The notes beneath the pieces were generated by a model, which saw only the letters and a program-made list of their open reading frames with translations, searched no databases and was not told where the DNA came from. From assembly GCA_009921765.1 (NCBI GenBank), contig RFXC01000047.1, positions 1 to 21,558 on the forward strand: a DNA stretch of 21,558 nt, given 5' to 3'. The translations under genes and the position numbers were made by a program. Positions 1 to 7,067 of the stretch are shown in pieces (positions within the stretch are counted from its first letter, which is position 1; each line of letters starts with the position of its first letter). The DNA comes from Betaproteobacteria bacterium. GTDB taxonomy: Bacteria > Pseudomonadota > Gammaproteobacteria > Burkholderiales > Burkholderiaceae.

Positions 1-1
1 C

Positions 2-163
2 CACGGGCAGCTTGTCTTGAGCGCCAGCGAGCGACAGCCGAATACCTTCGCGCCCCGCGAGCATGGGGCGGCGTGGCAACTCGACGAGCAAGGCAACCAG
101 CTGCGGTTCATCCAGCCACTCGACCCCAGCCTGGCTGGGAGTAGCCGCGATCGGGATTTATAA
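2..163 (+). CDS. C-terminal fragment of an unidentified protein (runs off left edge)
   Basis: The second plus-strand frame is open from the window edge to a TAA at 161-163 and gives 53 residues. The composition looks protein-like, with segments such as GAAWQLDEQGNQLRF. The fragment is hydrophilic, shows no membrane segment or known motif, and ends in an Arg/Asp-rich tail (SSRDRDL). It is convergent with the cupin gene that follows. I do not recognise the family. The call as a gene tail rests on the open frame and its composition only, and the upstream sequence is needed to confirm it. Confidence 0.45.
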   Translation, partial: HGQLVLSASERQPNTFAPREHGAAWQLDEQGNQLRFIQPLDPSLAGSSRDRDL

Positions 164-172
164 CGTCGCTCT

Positions 173-196
173 CGGCGATGTCATCAAACATCACCG
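173..196. terminator. Hairpin between convergent genes (possible terminator)
   Basis: An inverted repeat pairs CGG (173-175) with CCG (194-196) and GATGT (177-181) with ACATC (188-192), with one mismatch between the two blocks and a six-base loop. It lies between the partial gene ending at 163 and the cupin gene ending at 220, so it could serve both strands. No T-run follows on either side, so intrinsic termination is uncertain. Confidence 0.3.
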
Positions 197-219
197 GGCG
201 CACCGTAGCGACACCATCG

Positions 220-906
220 TCAAGATTTGAAATCGGCAACCACCGCCGGCGGGTCAGACATCAAATGACCGGTCTTGACCAAGATGGTGCACCCCTCGTT
301 GCTGAACGGCGTGTGCTGGCTCATGTGTGGGCTTCTGATCCAGGATCCGGCGGGGTAATTGCCGTGCTCGTCGGAAAAGACGCCGCTCACCACAAATATT
401 TCTTCGCCACCAAAATGCCTGTGCGTGCTGAAAAATGTGTTGGGCGCCCATCGCACCAGCGTTGAGCCGGTACCCTGTCTCATTAACGGCATGACATGCA
501 ATCCCGGAACCATTCCGGGGTACCACTCTGCGTGGTTGGTATCCACAACCTCGCGCTGGGTTTGGTCGGCGCCCAGATGACGGAGCTTGACGAACAACGT
601 GCATCCGGTTTCGCTGAACGGCGCATGCGCCGATCCGGGCGGATTCATGATGTACGAGCCCGCGGGGAAATCACCGGTTTCGTCGCTGAAAACGCCTTCG
701 AGCACCAATATCTCTTCGCCCAAATCATGGGTGTGAGATTTGAACGCCGACCCGGGCTGATACCGAACAACTGACGTGGCGCGCGCAACTTCACCGCCCT
801 CGCGATCCAGCATGCGTCGCTCAACGCCTGCTTCAGGGCTTGCCACCCAAGGCAGGTCGTGATGATTCAAAACCACTCGTTGCGTGTAATCGGCATTCAG
901 GTTCAT
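220..906 (-). CDS. Double-cupin protein, ChrR-like cupin family
   Basis: The 228-residue protein is made of two copies of a cupin fold, about residues 45-112 and 150-215. The copies align well: SHTHDLGEEILVLEGVFSDE matches THRHFGGEEIFVVSGVFSDE. Each keeps the expected metal ligands, H58, H60, E64/E65 and H94 in the first and H162, H164, E168/E169 and H198 in the second, so both sites probably bind a divalent metal. No zinc-binding anti-sigma N-terminal domain precedes the cupins, so this is a stand-alone cupin rather than a ChrR anti-sigma factor. No signal peptide or membrane segment is seen, so it is probably cytoplasmic. It follows gmd on the same strand after 56 bases, but no functional link is evident. 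Its activity (dioxygenase, isomerase or sensor) cannot be told from sequence. Confidence 0.85.
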   Translation of the reverse strand: MNLNADYTQRVVLNHHDLPWVASPEAGVERRMLDREGGEVARATSVVRYQPGSAFKSHTHDLGEEILVLEGVFSDETGDFPAGSYIMNPPGSAHAPFSETGCTLFVKLRHLGADQTQREVVDTNHAEWYPGMVPGLHVMPLMRQGTGSTLVRWAPNTFFSTHRHFGGEEIFVVSGVFSDEHGNYPAGSWIRSPHMSQHTPFSNEGCTILVKTGHLMSDPPAVVADFKS

Positions 907-962
907 GACGCGTCAGCCATGACGGCCCCTCGGTTGGGTTACGTGGCACTACCAGAGGCCGC

Positions 963-2093
963 TCACTCCCCCGCAATCGACACCGAATATCCATGCTGCG
1001 TGAGGAGCGCGCACCGCCGCGCCTCCGCCAGATCGGCCTCCACCATCTCTGCGCACATCTGCTGCACGGTGATTTCAGGCACCCAACCCAGCCTTTCTTT
1101 CGCCTTGGCTGGATCACCCAGCAGCGTTTCCACCTCGGTGGGCCGGAAATATCGGGGATCCACCCGCACTACCACCTGGCCGGGCTTGAGCGCTGGCGCT
1201 TTGTCGCCCTTCACCGCCTCAACCACCGCAACTTCATCAACGCCCTCGCCCTCGAAACGCAGCTGCACGCCCAGCTCACGCGCGCTCCAGTCGATGAACT
1301 GCCGCACGCTGTGCTGCACACCCGTGGCAATGACGAAATCTTCCGGCGTGTTCTGTTGCAGCATGAGCCACTGCATGCGTACGTAATCACGCGCATGCCC
1401 CCAGTCGCGTAACGCATTGAGGTTGCCCATGTATAGGCAGGGTTCCAGCCCCTGCGCAATATTGGCCAGCCCCCGGGTGATTTTGCGCGTGACAAAGGTT
1501 TCGCCCCGCCGCGGGCTTTCATGGTTGAACAGGATGCCGTTGCAGGCATAGAGCCCATAGGCCTCCCGATAATTCACCGTGATCCAGTATGCATAGAGCT
1601 TGGCCACTGCATAGGGGCTGCGCGGGTAAAACGGCGTGGTTTCCCGCTGCGGAATCTCCTGCACCAGGCCGTAGAGCTCGCTGGTGGATGCCTGATAAAA
1701 ACGGGTCTTTTTCTCGAGTCCGAGAATGCGGATGGCTTCAAGCAGTCGCACCGTGCCGAGCGCATCGACATCAGCCGTGTATTCAGGCGATTCAAAACTC
1801 ACCGCCACATGGCTCATGGCGCCCAGGTTGTAGATCTCGTCGGGCTGGGTTTCCTGAACAATGCGAATCAGGTTGCTGGTGTCGCTCAGGTCGCCGTAGT
1901 GCAGGCGAAAGCGCGCGTCATCCACATGCGGGTCTTCGTAAATATGGTCCACCCGCTGGGTGTTGAACGAGCTGGCCCGGCGTTTGATGCCATGCACCGT
2001 GTAGCCCTTTTCAAGCAGAAACTCCGCGAGGTAGGAGCCATCCTGCCCGGTAATTCCGGTGATGAGCGCAACTTTGCCAGTGGTGGATGTCAT
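963..2093 (-). CDS. gmd: GDP-mannose 4,6-dehydratase
   Basis: Converts GDP-D-mannose to GDP-4-keto-6-deoxy-D-mannose, the precursor of GDP-L-fucose, GDP-D-rhamnose and related sugars for surface polysaccharides. It is a cytoplasmic, NADP-dependent extended SDR enzyme. The nucleotide-binding motif [10 protein letters not shown] lies at residues 13-22, a conserved STSELYG segment around 136-142, and the catalytic YxxxK pair at Y161/K165 in SPYAVAK. The start chosen at 2093 gives 376 residues, normal for the family. An in-frame ATG at 2174 would add 27 residues unlike other GMDs. No GDP-fucose synthase, GDP-rhamnose reductase or glycosyltransferase lies nearby, which is unusual because gmd normally sits in a polysaccharide cluster. 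Confidence 0.95.
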   Translation of the reverse strand: MTSTTGKVALITGITGQDGSYLAEFLLEKGYTVHGIKRRASSFNTQRVDHIYEDPHVDDARFRLHYGDLSDTSNLIRIVQETQPDEIYNLGAMSHVAVSFESPEYTADVDALGTVRLLEAIRILGLEKKTRFYQASTSELYGLVQEIPQRETTPFYPRSPYAVAKLYAYWITVNYREAYGLYACNGILFNHESPRRGETFVTRKITRGLANIAQGLEPCLYMGNLNALRDWGHARDYVRMQWLMLQQNTPEDFVIATGVQHSVRQFIDWSARELGVQLRFEGEGVDEVAVVEAVKGDKAPALKPGQVVVRVDPRYFRPTEVETLLGDPAKAKERLGWVPEITVQQMCAEMVEADLAEARRCALLTQHGYSVSIAGE

Positions 2094-2174
2094 GGGGGTA
2101 TTGGCCCGCAAATTGGGGGGCAAAAACTGAACAACCTGAAAGTCTAGCCCAATACGGTCCCGCCCATCCGCCAC

Positions 2175-2180
2175 TACAAT
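2175..2180 (+). promoter_or_regulatory. Possible -10 element upstream of yghU
   Basis: TACAAT resembles a sigma-70 -10 hexamer and lies about 30 bases before the yghU start at 2209. No good -35 hexamer lies 16-18 bases upstream. If it is real, transcription would begin near 2187, after the alternative ATG at 2179, which supports the start at 2209. The divergent gmd/yghU gap (2094-2208) holds no other clear signal. Confidence 0.22.
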
Positions 2181-2208
2181 GCGCGGCTATCCTCTCTCGG
2201 AAGCCGAC

Positions 2209-3057
2209 ATGAGCACTGATTCCTATCAGCCCCCCAAAGTATGGACCTGGACCAAGCCCAGCGGCGGTCGCTTTGCCAACATCAACCGCCCGGTGGCGGG
2301 TGCCACCCAAGAGCGCGAGCTGCCGGTGGGCGAGCACCCCTTTCAGCTTTATTCGCTTGCCACGCCCAACGGCGTGAAGGTAACGGTGATGTTTGAAGAG
2401 CTGCTGGCCGCCGGCCACAGTCAGGCCGAATACGACGCCTGGCTCATTCGCATTGGCGAAGGCGATCAGTTCGGAAGCGGCTTTGTGGCGGTGAACCCCA
2501 ACTCCAAGATTCCCGCGCTGCTTGACCGCAGCGGCCCCACGCCAGTGCGGGTGTTTGAGTCGGGCGCCATCCTCCTCCATCTCGCAGAAAAGTTTGGAGC
2601 CTTCATCCCCACCGAGGGCGCAGCGCGTGCGCAATGCCTGTCGTGGCTCTTCTGGCAAATGGGCAGCACCCCCTATGTGGGCGGCGGCTTCGGGCATTTT
2701 TATGCCTACGCCCCGGTGAAGATCGAATACGCCATTGACCGCTTCACCATGGAGACCAAGCGCCTGCTCGATGTTCTGGATCGCCACCTGGCAGACCACG
2801 AATACATGGTGGGCGACCAATATACGATCGCCGACATGGCCCTCTGGCCATGGTACGGGCAGCTCGCCGAGGGGCGCCTGTACGGCGCGGCCGAGTTTCT
2901 ACAGGTGGACACTTATCGGCACGTGCAGCGGTGGACCGCCGCCATCGCCGCCCGACCGGCGGTTCAACGCGGGCGCGTGGTGAATCGAGTCACAGGCGAC
3001 GCGGAGAAGCAGATGCCGGAGCGGCATGGGAAGGGCGATCGGTATCCGGCGGTTTGA
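2209..3057 (+). CDS. yghU: Glutathione transferase family protein YghU (glutathione-dependent disulfide-bond oxidoreductase)
   Basis: This 282-residue protein matches Escherichia coli YghU along its whole length from memory, including the N-terminal QPPKVWTW and ANINRPV segments typical of the Nu-class (YghU/YfcG) glutathione transferases. The thioredoxin-like domain carries VNPNSKIPAL (about 95-104) and the glutathione-contacting FESGAIL (116-122). The helical C-terminal domain follows, with FGHFYAYAPVKIEYAI and YTIADMALWPW. Family members reduce disulfides such as 2-hydroxyethyl disulfide using two bound glutathiones, and are cytoplasmic dimers. The start at 2209 was chosen because it reproduces the YghU N-terminus and follows a weak CGGAAG ribosome site. 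An ATG at 2179 would add 10 residues. The gene diverges from gmd and converges on the MetE-like gene. Confidence 0.93.
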   Translation: MSTDSYQPPKVWTWTKPSGGRFANINRPVAGATQERELPVGEHPFQLYSLATPNGVKVTVMFEELLAAGHSQAEYDAWLIRIGEGDQFGSGFVAVNPNSKIPALLDRSGPTPVRVFESGAILLHLAEKFGAFIPTEGAARAQCLSWLFWQMGSTPYVGGGFGHFYAYAPVKIEYAIDRFTMETKRLLDVLDRHLADHEYMVGDQYTIADMALWPWYGQLAEGRLYGAAEFLQVDTYRHVQRWTAAIAARPAVQRGRVVNRVTGDAEKQMPERHGKGDRYPAV

Positions 3058-3071
3058 GAGGCGCTCGCATC

Positions 3072-3100
3072 GGGCACCGGCACCCAGGCGGTGCGTGCCC
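3072..3100. terminator. Hairpin between convergent yghU and MetE-like genes
   Basis: GGGCAC (3072-3077) pairs with GTGCCC (3095-3100), and GCACC (3080-3084) pairs with GGTGC (3090-3094). A two-base bulge interrupts the 5' arm and the loop has five bases. The 11-pair stem lies between two genes that end toward each other, so it could stop transcription on both strands. Neither side has a clear T-run, so it may need Rho or may only protect the mRNA 3' ends. Confidence 0.45.
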
Positions 3101-3118
3101 CCGGCTGTTCAGGGTCGC

Positions 3119-4234
3119 TCAATCCCCCCACACCTTCTTTGCCACCTCGACACAGCGCGCGAGCTTCGCGAGCTGATCGGACTCGGTCACCGGATTCCCG
3201 GCCACTGTGGAAGCGAACCCGCATTGCGGGCTGAGCCCCAGCTGCGACACGTTGATGAACCGCCCTGCGTCATCAATGCGCGCGCGCAGGAAATCCACCG
3301 ACTCCAGATCCGCCACCTTGGATGACACGATGCCCAGCACGACACCCTTGTCGGCAGGCACATGGCGGAGCGGGGAGAAATCGCCCGCGCGCGGGGTGTC
3401 GTATTCCAGCAGGAAATGGTCGACCTTCGCGCCCTTGAAGAGCTTTTCGGCAACATCGCCATAGCCGCCCTCGGACAGGTACTTGCCCTTGAAATTTCCA
3501 CGGCACATGTGGATACCGATCTTCATGTCAGCCGGACGCCCGCCCACGGCCTGATTGATGGCGTCAACGTAAAGATCAACCAACCGATCGGGATCGCTGC
3601 CCTGCGCTCTCACCTTGTCGCGAATATCCGGATCACACAGCATGGCGAGCGGAACCTCGTCGAGCTGTGCGTAGCGTCCACCCGCTGCATGGAGCTCGGC
3701 AAGCTCTTCCTGAAACACTTTTGAAAGGTCGGCAAAGAAGGCCTCGTCGGTGGCATAGGTGCCCGGCTCGGCAAACGAGGTGCCGCGCCAGAAATGCAGG
3801 GTGGAGGGCGACGGCATGGTGACCTTGACCGTTGCACGCGTGAGCGGCGCTACGAAACGGAACTCATCCACGGTAATGGGCCCGCTACGATGGATTTTCT
3901 TTTCGACATGCGGCGCGGTGAACTCCACCACGTTGTCCGACTCGTCGCGAAACTTGAACACCGCAGGCCGGATGCCCATGCCGGTGGTCTTCTGGACGAA
4001 TCGGAGCCAGTAGGAGCCGCGCCGAAACTCGCCGTCGTTCAACACCTGAAGCCCTGCCTGCTCCTGAAGCGCCACCACCCCGCGGATTGCGTCATTCGTG
4101 ACGCGTTCGAAATCGGCTTCATTGATCTGTCCTGCCGAGCGTGCTTTCCACGCCTGACGAAGCGGAGCCGGCCGCAACAGGCTGCCGACATGATCAGCAC
4201 GAAATGGGGGACGACCTGACGGTGCGGTGGACAT
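3119..4234 (-). CDS. MetE C-terminal-domain-like methyltransferase (cobalamin-independent methionine synthase II family)
   Basis: The 371-residue protein is a single-domain relative of the catalytic C-terminal half of MetE, like Bacillus YxjG/YxjH. The N-terminal FRADHVGSLLRP (11-22) is typical of this subgroup. Probable zinc ligands are H242 and C244 in GIHMCRGN and C338 in SPQCGFAST. An acidic QLDEVPL (190-196) and EYDTPRAGDF (278-287) line the expected active site. Family members transfer methyl groups to a thiol, usually homocysteine, but the single-domain forms lack the MetE N-terminal half and their methyl donors vary. The start at 4234 has a GGAG ribosome site about nine bases upstream. 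The open frame extends to 4537 but that part overlaps the AbrB gene. It is the last gene of the long minus-strand run, 62 bases after the AbrB-family gene. Confidence 0.88.
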   Translation of the reverse strand: MSTAPSGRPPFRADHVGSLLRPAPLRQAWKARSAGQINEADFERVTNDAIRGVVALQEQAGLQVLNDGEFRRGSYWLRFVQKTTGMGIRPAVFKFRDESDNVVEFTAPHVEKKIHRSGPITVDEFRFVAPLTRATVKVTMPSPSTLHFWRGTSFAEPGTYATDEAFFADLSKVFQEELAELHAAGGRYAQLDEVPLAMLCDPDIRDKVRAQGSDPDRLVDLYVDAINQAVGGRPADMKIGIHMCRGNFKGKYLSEGGYGDVAEKLFKGAKVDHFLLEYDTPRAGDFSPLRHVPADKGVVLGIVSSKVADLESVDFLRARIDDAGRFINVSQLGLSPQCGFASTVAGNPVTESDQLAKLARCVEVAKKVWGD

Positions 4235-4296
4235 TGGACTGGGCTCCGGAATAAGGGTCTTGATCAGGGCCAGGATTGTATGCCGGGGCAAGTTGC

Positions 4297-5301
4297 TCAG
4301 GCGCGGCGCCGCGGTGCGCCGGTATCCCTGGGCCAATCGAACCAACGCCCAAGCAGCCGATACGTTGTTCCCACGCTCAGCAACAGCACCACCACGCGCA
4401 TGACCTGAAACGCAGTGACCACGGGCACACCCAGCTGCAGCACCTTGGCGGTGAGCGCCATCTCGGCCACGCCGCCCGGTGCCACCGCAAGCAGGAGCGT
4501 GACCACCCGCAGGCCCGACAGCCACGACAGACCCCATGCAAGCAAAAGCGCGAGGCCCACCCCCACCACCGAACTGACTGCCACCACCGACAGATAGCGC
4601 GGCGCCACCCGAAAAAAATCGGGCGCAAAGCGCGAGCCGATGGCTACCCCAAGCAACAACTGCCCGATATTGATGACCGGCCTGGGCAGCGCACTGAGTG
4701 ACAGGTCGGAATCAAGGACTCCCGCCGTACCGGTGAGCGCGGCAAGCACCAGGAGCCCAGGAATCGAGATGGCCATGGGAGGCGGCAGCCACGCATCATC
4801 GCCATGCACACCAAGCGCTGCCATGCTGAAGGGGATCAGCGTGATCACGATGATGAGCCGCAGCGTGTGGCCCGCCGAGATCAATTGCCCCGAGCCCCCG
4901 TACCGCTCGCCCTGGACCAGCATTTCAGACGCCCCGCCGATCGCGCCACCAAAAAAGGCCGTGGCCGGATCCACTCGTGCAAAGCGGATCAGCGCCCAGC
5001 AGAACCCCCAACCGATCATGATGATCGCGGTGGTGGCAACGATGAGCGCCGGCCCCAGCGCGCTCATCCGGGCCACCGCATCCGGCGTGAAATAAAGCCC
5101 CAGAACTGCACCCACCACCCACTGGCCGCCCCGGCGAACGGCGATCGGTGGCGCAAAGCCTGCACCCGCGAGGTTGCACGCGCCGACGGCAAAGATCGGG
5201 CCGAGCATCCAGGGCAGCGGCGTATGGAGCCAGGCGAAGAGCGCTCCCCCCAGCGTGCCGGCAAGAAGTGCAAGCAGCGTACGAAGCCAGCGACCGGTCA
5301 C
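4297..5301 (-). CDS. AbrB-family integral membrane protein (PF05145)
   Basis: A 334-residue hydrophobic protein with about ten membrane helices. It is built of two related halves: AIGGASEM at 120-127 is echoed by APGGVAEM at 274-281, the internal duplication expected of this family. Family members were long mislabelled as ammonia monooxygenase or regulators. A transport or envelope role is likelier, but the substrate is unknown. I chose a GTG start at 5301, which is preceded by GGGAAG at a good distance and leaves 19 bases after dppC. An ATG at 5397 would overlap dppC by 77 bases and add a non-conserved segment. Position right after the ABC permease suggests cotranscription. Confidence 0.85.
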   Translation of the reverse strand: MTGRWLRTLLALLAGTLGGALFAWLHTPLPWMLGPIFAVGACNLAGAGFAPPIAVRRGGQWVVGAVLGLYFTPDAVARMSALGPALIVATTAIIMIGWGFCWALIRFARVDPATAFFGGAIGGASEMLVQGERYGGSGQLISAGHTLRLIIVITLIPFSMAALGVHGDDAWLPPPMAISIPGLLVLAALTGTAGVLDSDLSLSALPRPVINIGQLLLGVAIGSRFAPDFFRVAPRYLSVVAVSSVVGVGLALLLAWGLSWLSGLRVVTLLLAVAPGGVAEMALTAKVLQLGVPVVTAFQVMRVVVLLLSVGTTYRLLGRWFDWPRDTGAPRRRA

Positions 5302-5320
5302 ATTCGGCTTCCCGGGATCC

Positions 5321-6133
5321 CTATCGTTTCGGATCAAGCGCGTCCCGCAGGCCATCGCCAAACAGATTGAAGGCCAACACAGTGAGAAAAATCGCAAGCC
5401 CGGGGAAGATGGCCATCCAGGGCGCCTGCGTGAGAAAACGCTGGGCGGTGTTCAGCATTGACCCCCAGCTGGGCGCGGGCGGCTGTTGACCCAGCCCGAG
5501 AAATGACAGACTCGCTTCGGCGATGATGGCCGAGGCAATGGCGAGCGTCGCCTGCACCATCACCGGCGGCAGGATGTTGGGGAAGATGTGTCGAAGGAGA
5601 ATCCGACCGGGCGGATTACCCACCGCGCGCGCAGCCTCCACCCAATCCTCGCCTCGCGCAGCAAGCACCTGACCTCGAGCCAGGCGTACAAAAATCGGCG
5701 TAGCGGTGATGCCGATCGCGATCATTGCATTGCCCAGGCTCGGGCCAAGAAAGGCAGCGAGCGCAATGGCCAGAATCAGAAACGGAACCGCGAGCATGGC
5801 GTCGGTGAGCCGCCCAATCACCAGATCGAACCAGCCGCCCACATAGCCCGCGAGCATGCCAAGCGGCACGCCCGCACACACCGCAATCGCCACCGCGATC
5901 ACCCCTGCGGACAGCGACGCTCGTCCGCCCCAGATCACCCGCGACAGGAGGTCTCGCCCCACCTCATCGGTGCCCAACCAGTGCGCGGCGCTCGGCGCCT
6001 TTCGCACCAGTGACCAGCTGGTGGCAAGCGGGTCGTAGGGTGCAACCCAGGGCGCGAATACCGAGAGCAGCACCACCACTGCCAGCACCACCGCGCCGAA
6101 GAGCGCGGCCGGTCGACCCAGCCATGCCTTCAT
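5321..6133 (-). CDS. dppC: ABC peptide/nickel-type transporter permease, DppC/OppC family
   Basis: A 270-residue inner-membrane permease of a dipeptide/oligopeptide/nickel-type importer. The N-terminal helix is followed by the family segment HWLGTDEVGRDLLSR (51-65). The EAA loop that docks on the ATPases is EAARAVGNPPGRILLRHIFP (166-185), and the C-terminus is FNLFGDGLRDALDP. Length and helix pattern are normal. Its ATG overlaps the dppB stop codon by four bases (ATGA), so translation is probably coupled to dppB. That matters because dppB is frameshifted. The substrate (di- or oligopeptide, glutathione, opine or metal chelate) cannot be assigned, and the symbol marks the family only. Confidence 0.93.
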   Translation of the reverse strand: MKAWLGRPAALFGAVVLAVVVLLSVFAPWVAPYDPLATSWSLVRKAPSAAHWLGTDEVGRDLLSRVIWGGRASLSAGVIAVAIAVCAGVPLGMLAGYVGGWFDLVIGRLTDAMLAVPFLILAIALAAFLGPSLGNAMIAIGITATPIFVRLARGQVLAARGEDWVEAARAVGNPPGRILLRHIFPNILPPVMVQATLAIASAIIAEASLSFLGLGQQPPAPSWGSMLNTAQRFLTQAPWMAIFPGLAIFLTVLAFNLFGDGLRDALDPKR

Positions 6134-7013
6134 CCGCGAAGCCTCGGATTGACGAGCACATAGAGCACATCAGCGAGCAGATTGAGAAGCACATAGACCG
6201 TTGCGGTGACCAGCACCACGCCCTGCACCACTGCGTAATCGCGGTTGAAAACCGCATCCACAATCAGCTTGCCAAACCCCGGCACCGAGAACACCTGCTC
6301 GGTGAGGACCGCGCCCGACAACAATGTGCCGAACTCAAGCGCACCCAGCGTAATGACCGGCGTGAGCGCATTGCGAAGCGCATGCCGCAACACCACCGCG
6401 CGCTCGCGCAGCCCTTTCGCGCGCGCAGTGCGCACATAGTCGGCCGACATTGCCTGAAGCATGGCCGAGCGGGTATGTCGCATGAGCACCGCAGCGATCG
6501 CGTTCCCCAGCACGAAGGCCGGCATCACGGTGGTGGCAAGCGACTGCCCCAGATCTTCAAACGGACTGACCCAGCCCGAGGCAGGCAGCCAGCCAAGCTG
6601 CACCGAGAACAGGAAAATGAGCAAGATGCCCAGCCAGAAATTGGGCGTGGAGAGCCCCCACAGCGCAAAGATATTGGCCGCCGTGTCCCAGGCCGTGCCT
6701 TTTTTAACCGCCGTTGCAGCGTGACCGGGAGCTTGTCGGCAATCAGTGAGGCCACCGGCTGCTTGATCCGCATTGACTCGCCCAGATCGCCCTGCAGCAC
6801 GCCACCGATCCAGTACAGGTACTGAACCGGAAGCGGCTGATCGAGTCTGTATTGCTTGCGGATCTGCTCGATCACCTCGGGATCTTTTTCCTCACCCGCC
6901 ATCACCAGCGCCGGATCACCCGGCAGCAGTTGCTGCAGCATGAAGATCATCACCGACACCAGGAACAGGGTCGGGATGAGCTGCAGCAGACGACGGGGAA
7001 GGAAATTGAGCAT
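6130..7013 (-). pseudogene. dppB: ABC peptide-type transporter permease DppB, broken by an internal deletion and frameshift
   Basis: Two frames are needed to read this permease. From 7013 the first frame gives a normal N-terminus (FLPRRLLQLIPTLF, LPGDPALV) through KLPVTLQ, ending near 6714. The normal sequence resumes in the other frame at AVKKGTAWD (from 6711) and runs through NFWLGILLIFLFSVQLGWLP, the EAA loop ADYVRTARAKGLRERAVVLR and VNPRLRG to the stop at 6130. In family members about 20 residues forming a membrane helix lie between these points; here they are absent. The gene is 884 bases, against about 948 expected for a typical 315-residue DppB, so roughly 61-64 bases appear lost. The first frame runs on to 6525 as non-homologous residues. 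No good ribosome site precedes 7013. Either a real null mutation or an assembly error. Confidence 0.8.
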
Positions 7014-7027
7014 TCGACGATCGGGGA

Positions 7028-7055
7028 CGGGCAGCAGGGAGTCACCCGCTGCCCG
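7028..7055 (-). promoter_or_regulatory. Strong intercistronic hairpin between dppA and dppB
   Basis: CGGGCAGC (7028-7035) pairs perfectly with GCTGCCCG (7048-7055). Inside it GGG (7037-7039) pairs with CCC (7045-7047) across a five-base loop, with one bulged base. It fills much of the 54-base gap after the receptor gene. No T-run follows on the minus strand, so it is less like an intrinsic terminator and more like an mRNA-stabilising or processing hairpin. Such elements after the binding-protein gene are known in ABC operons such as malE-malF, where they raise receptor levels over permease levels. The role here is inferred from position. Confidence 0.6.
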
Positions 7056-7067
7056 ACGGGCGACTGA

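Noticed and set aside
4235..4537. N-terminal extension of the MetE-like protein
   Set aside because: It is Gly/Ala/Arg-rich, overlaps the AbrB gene, and the ATG at 4234 has a ribosome site and a family-typical N-terminus.
6525..6698. Downstream part of the first dppB frame (ARPGTRRPISLRC onward) as a genuine C-terminus
   Set aside because: It is out-of-frame translation of the conserved permease sequence. The real homology is in the other frame.
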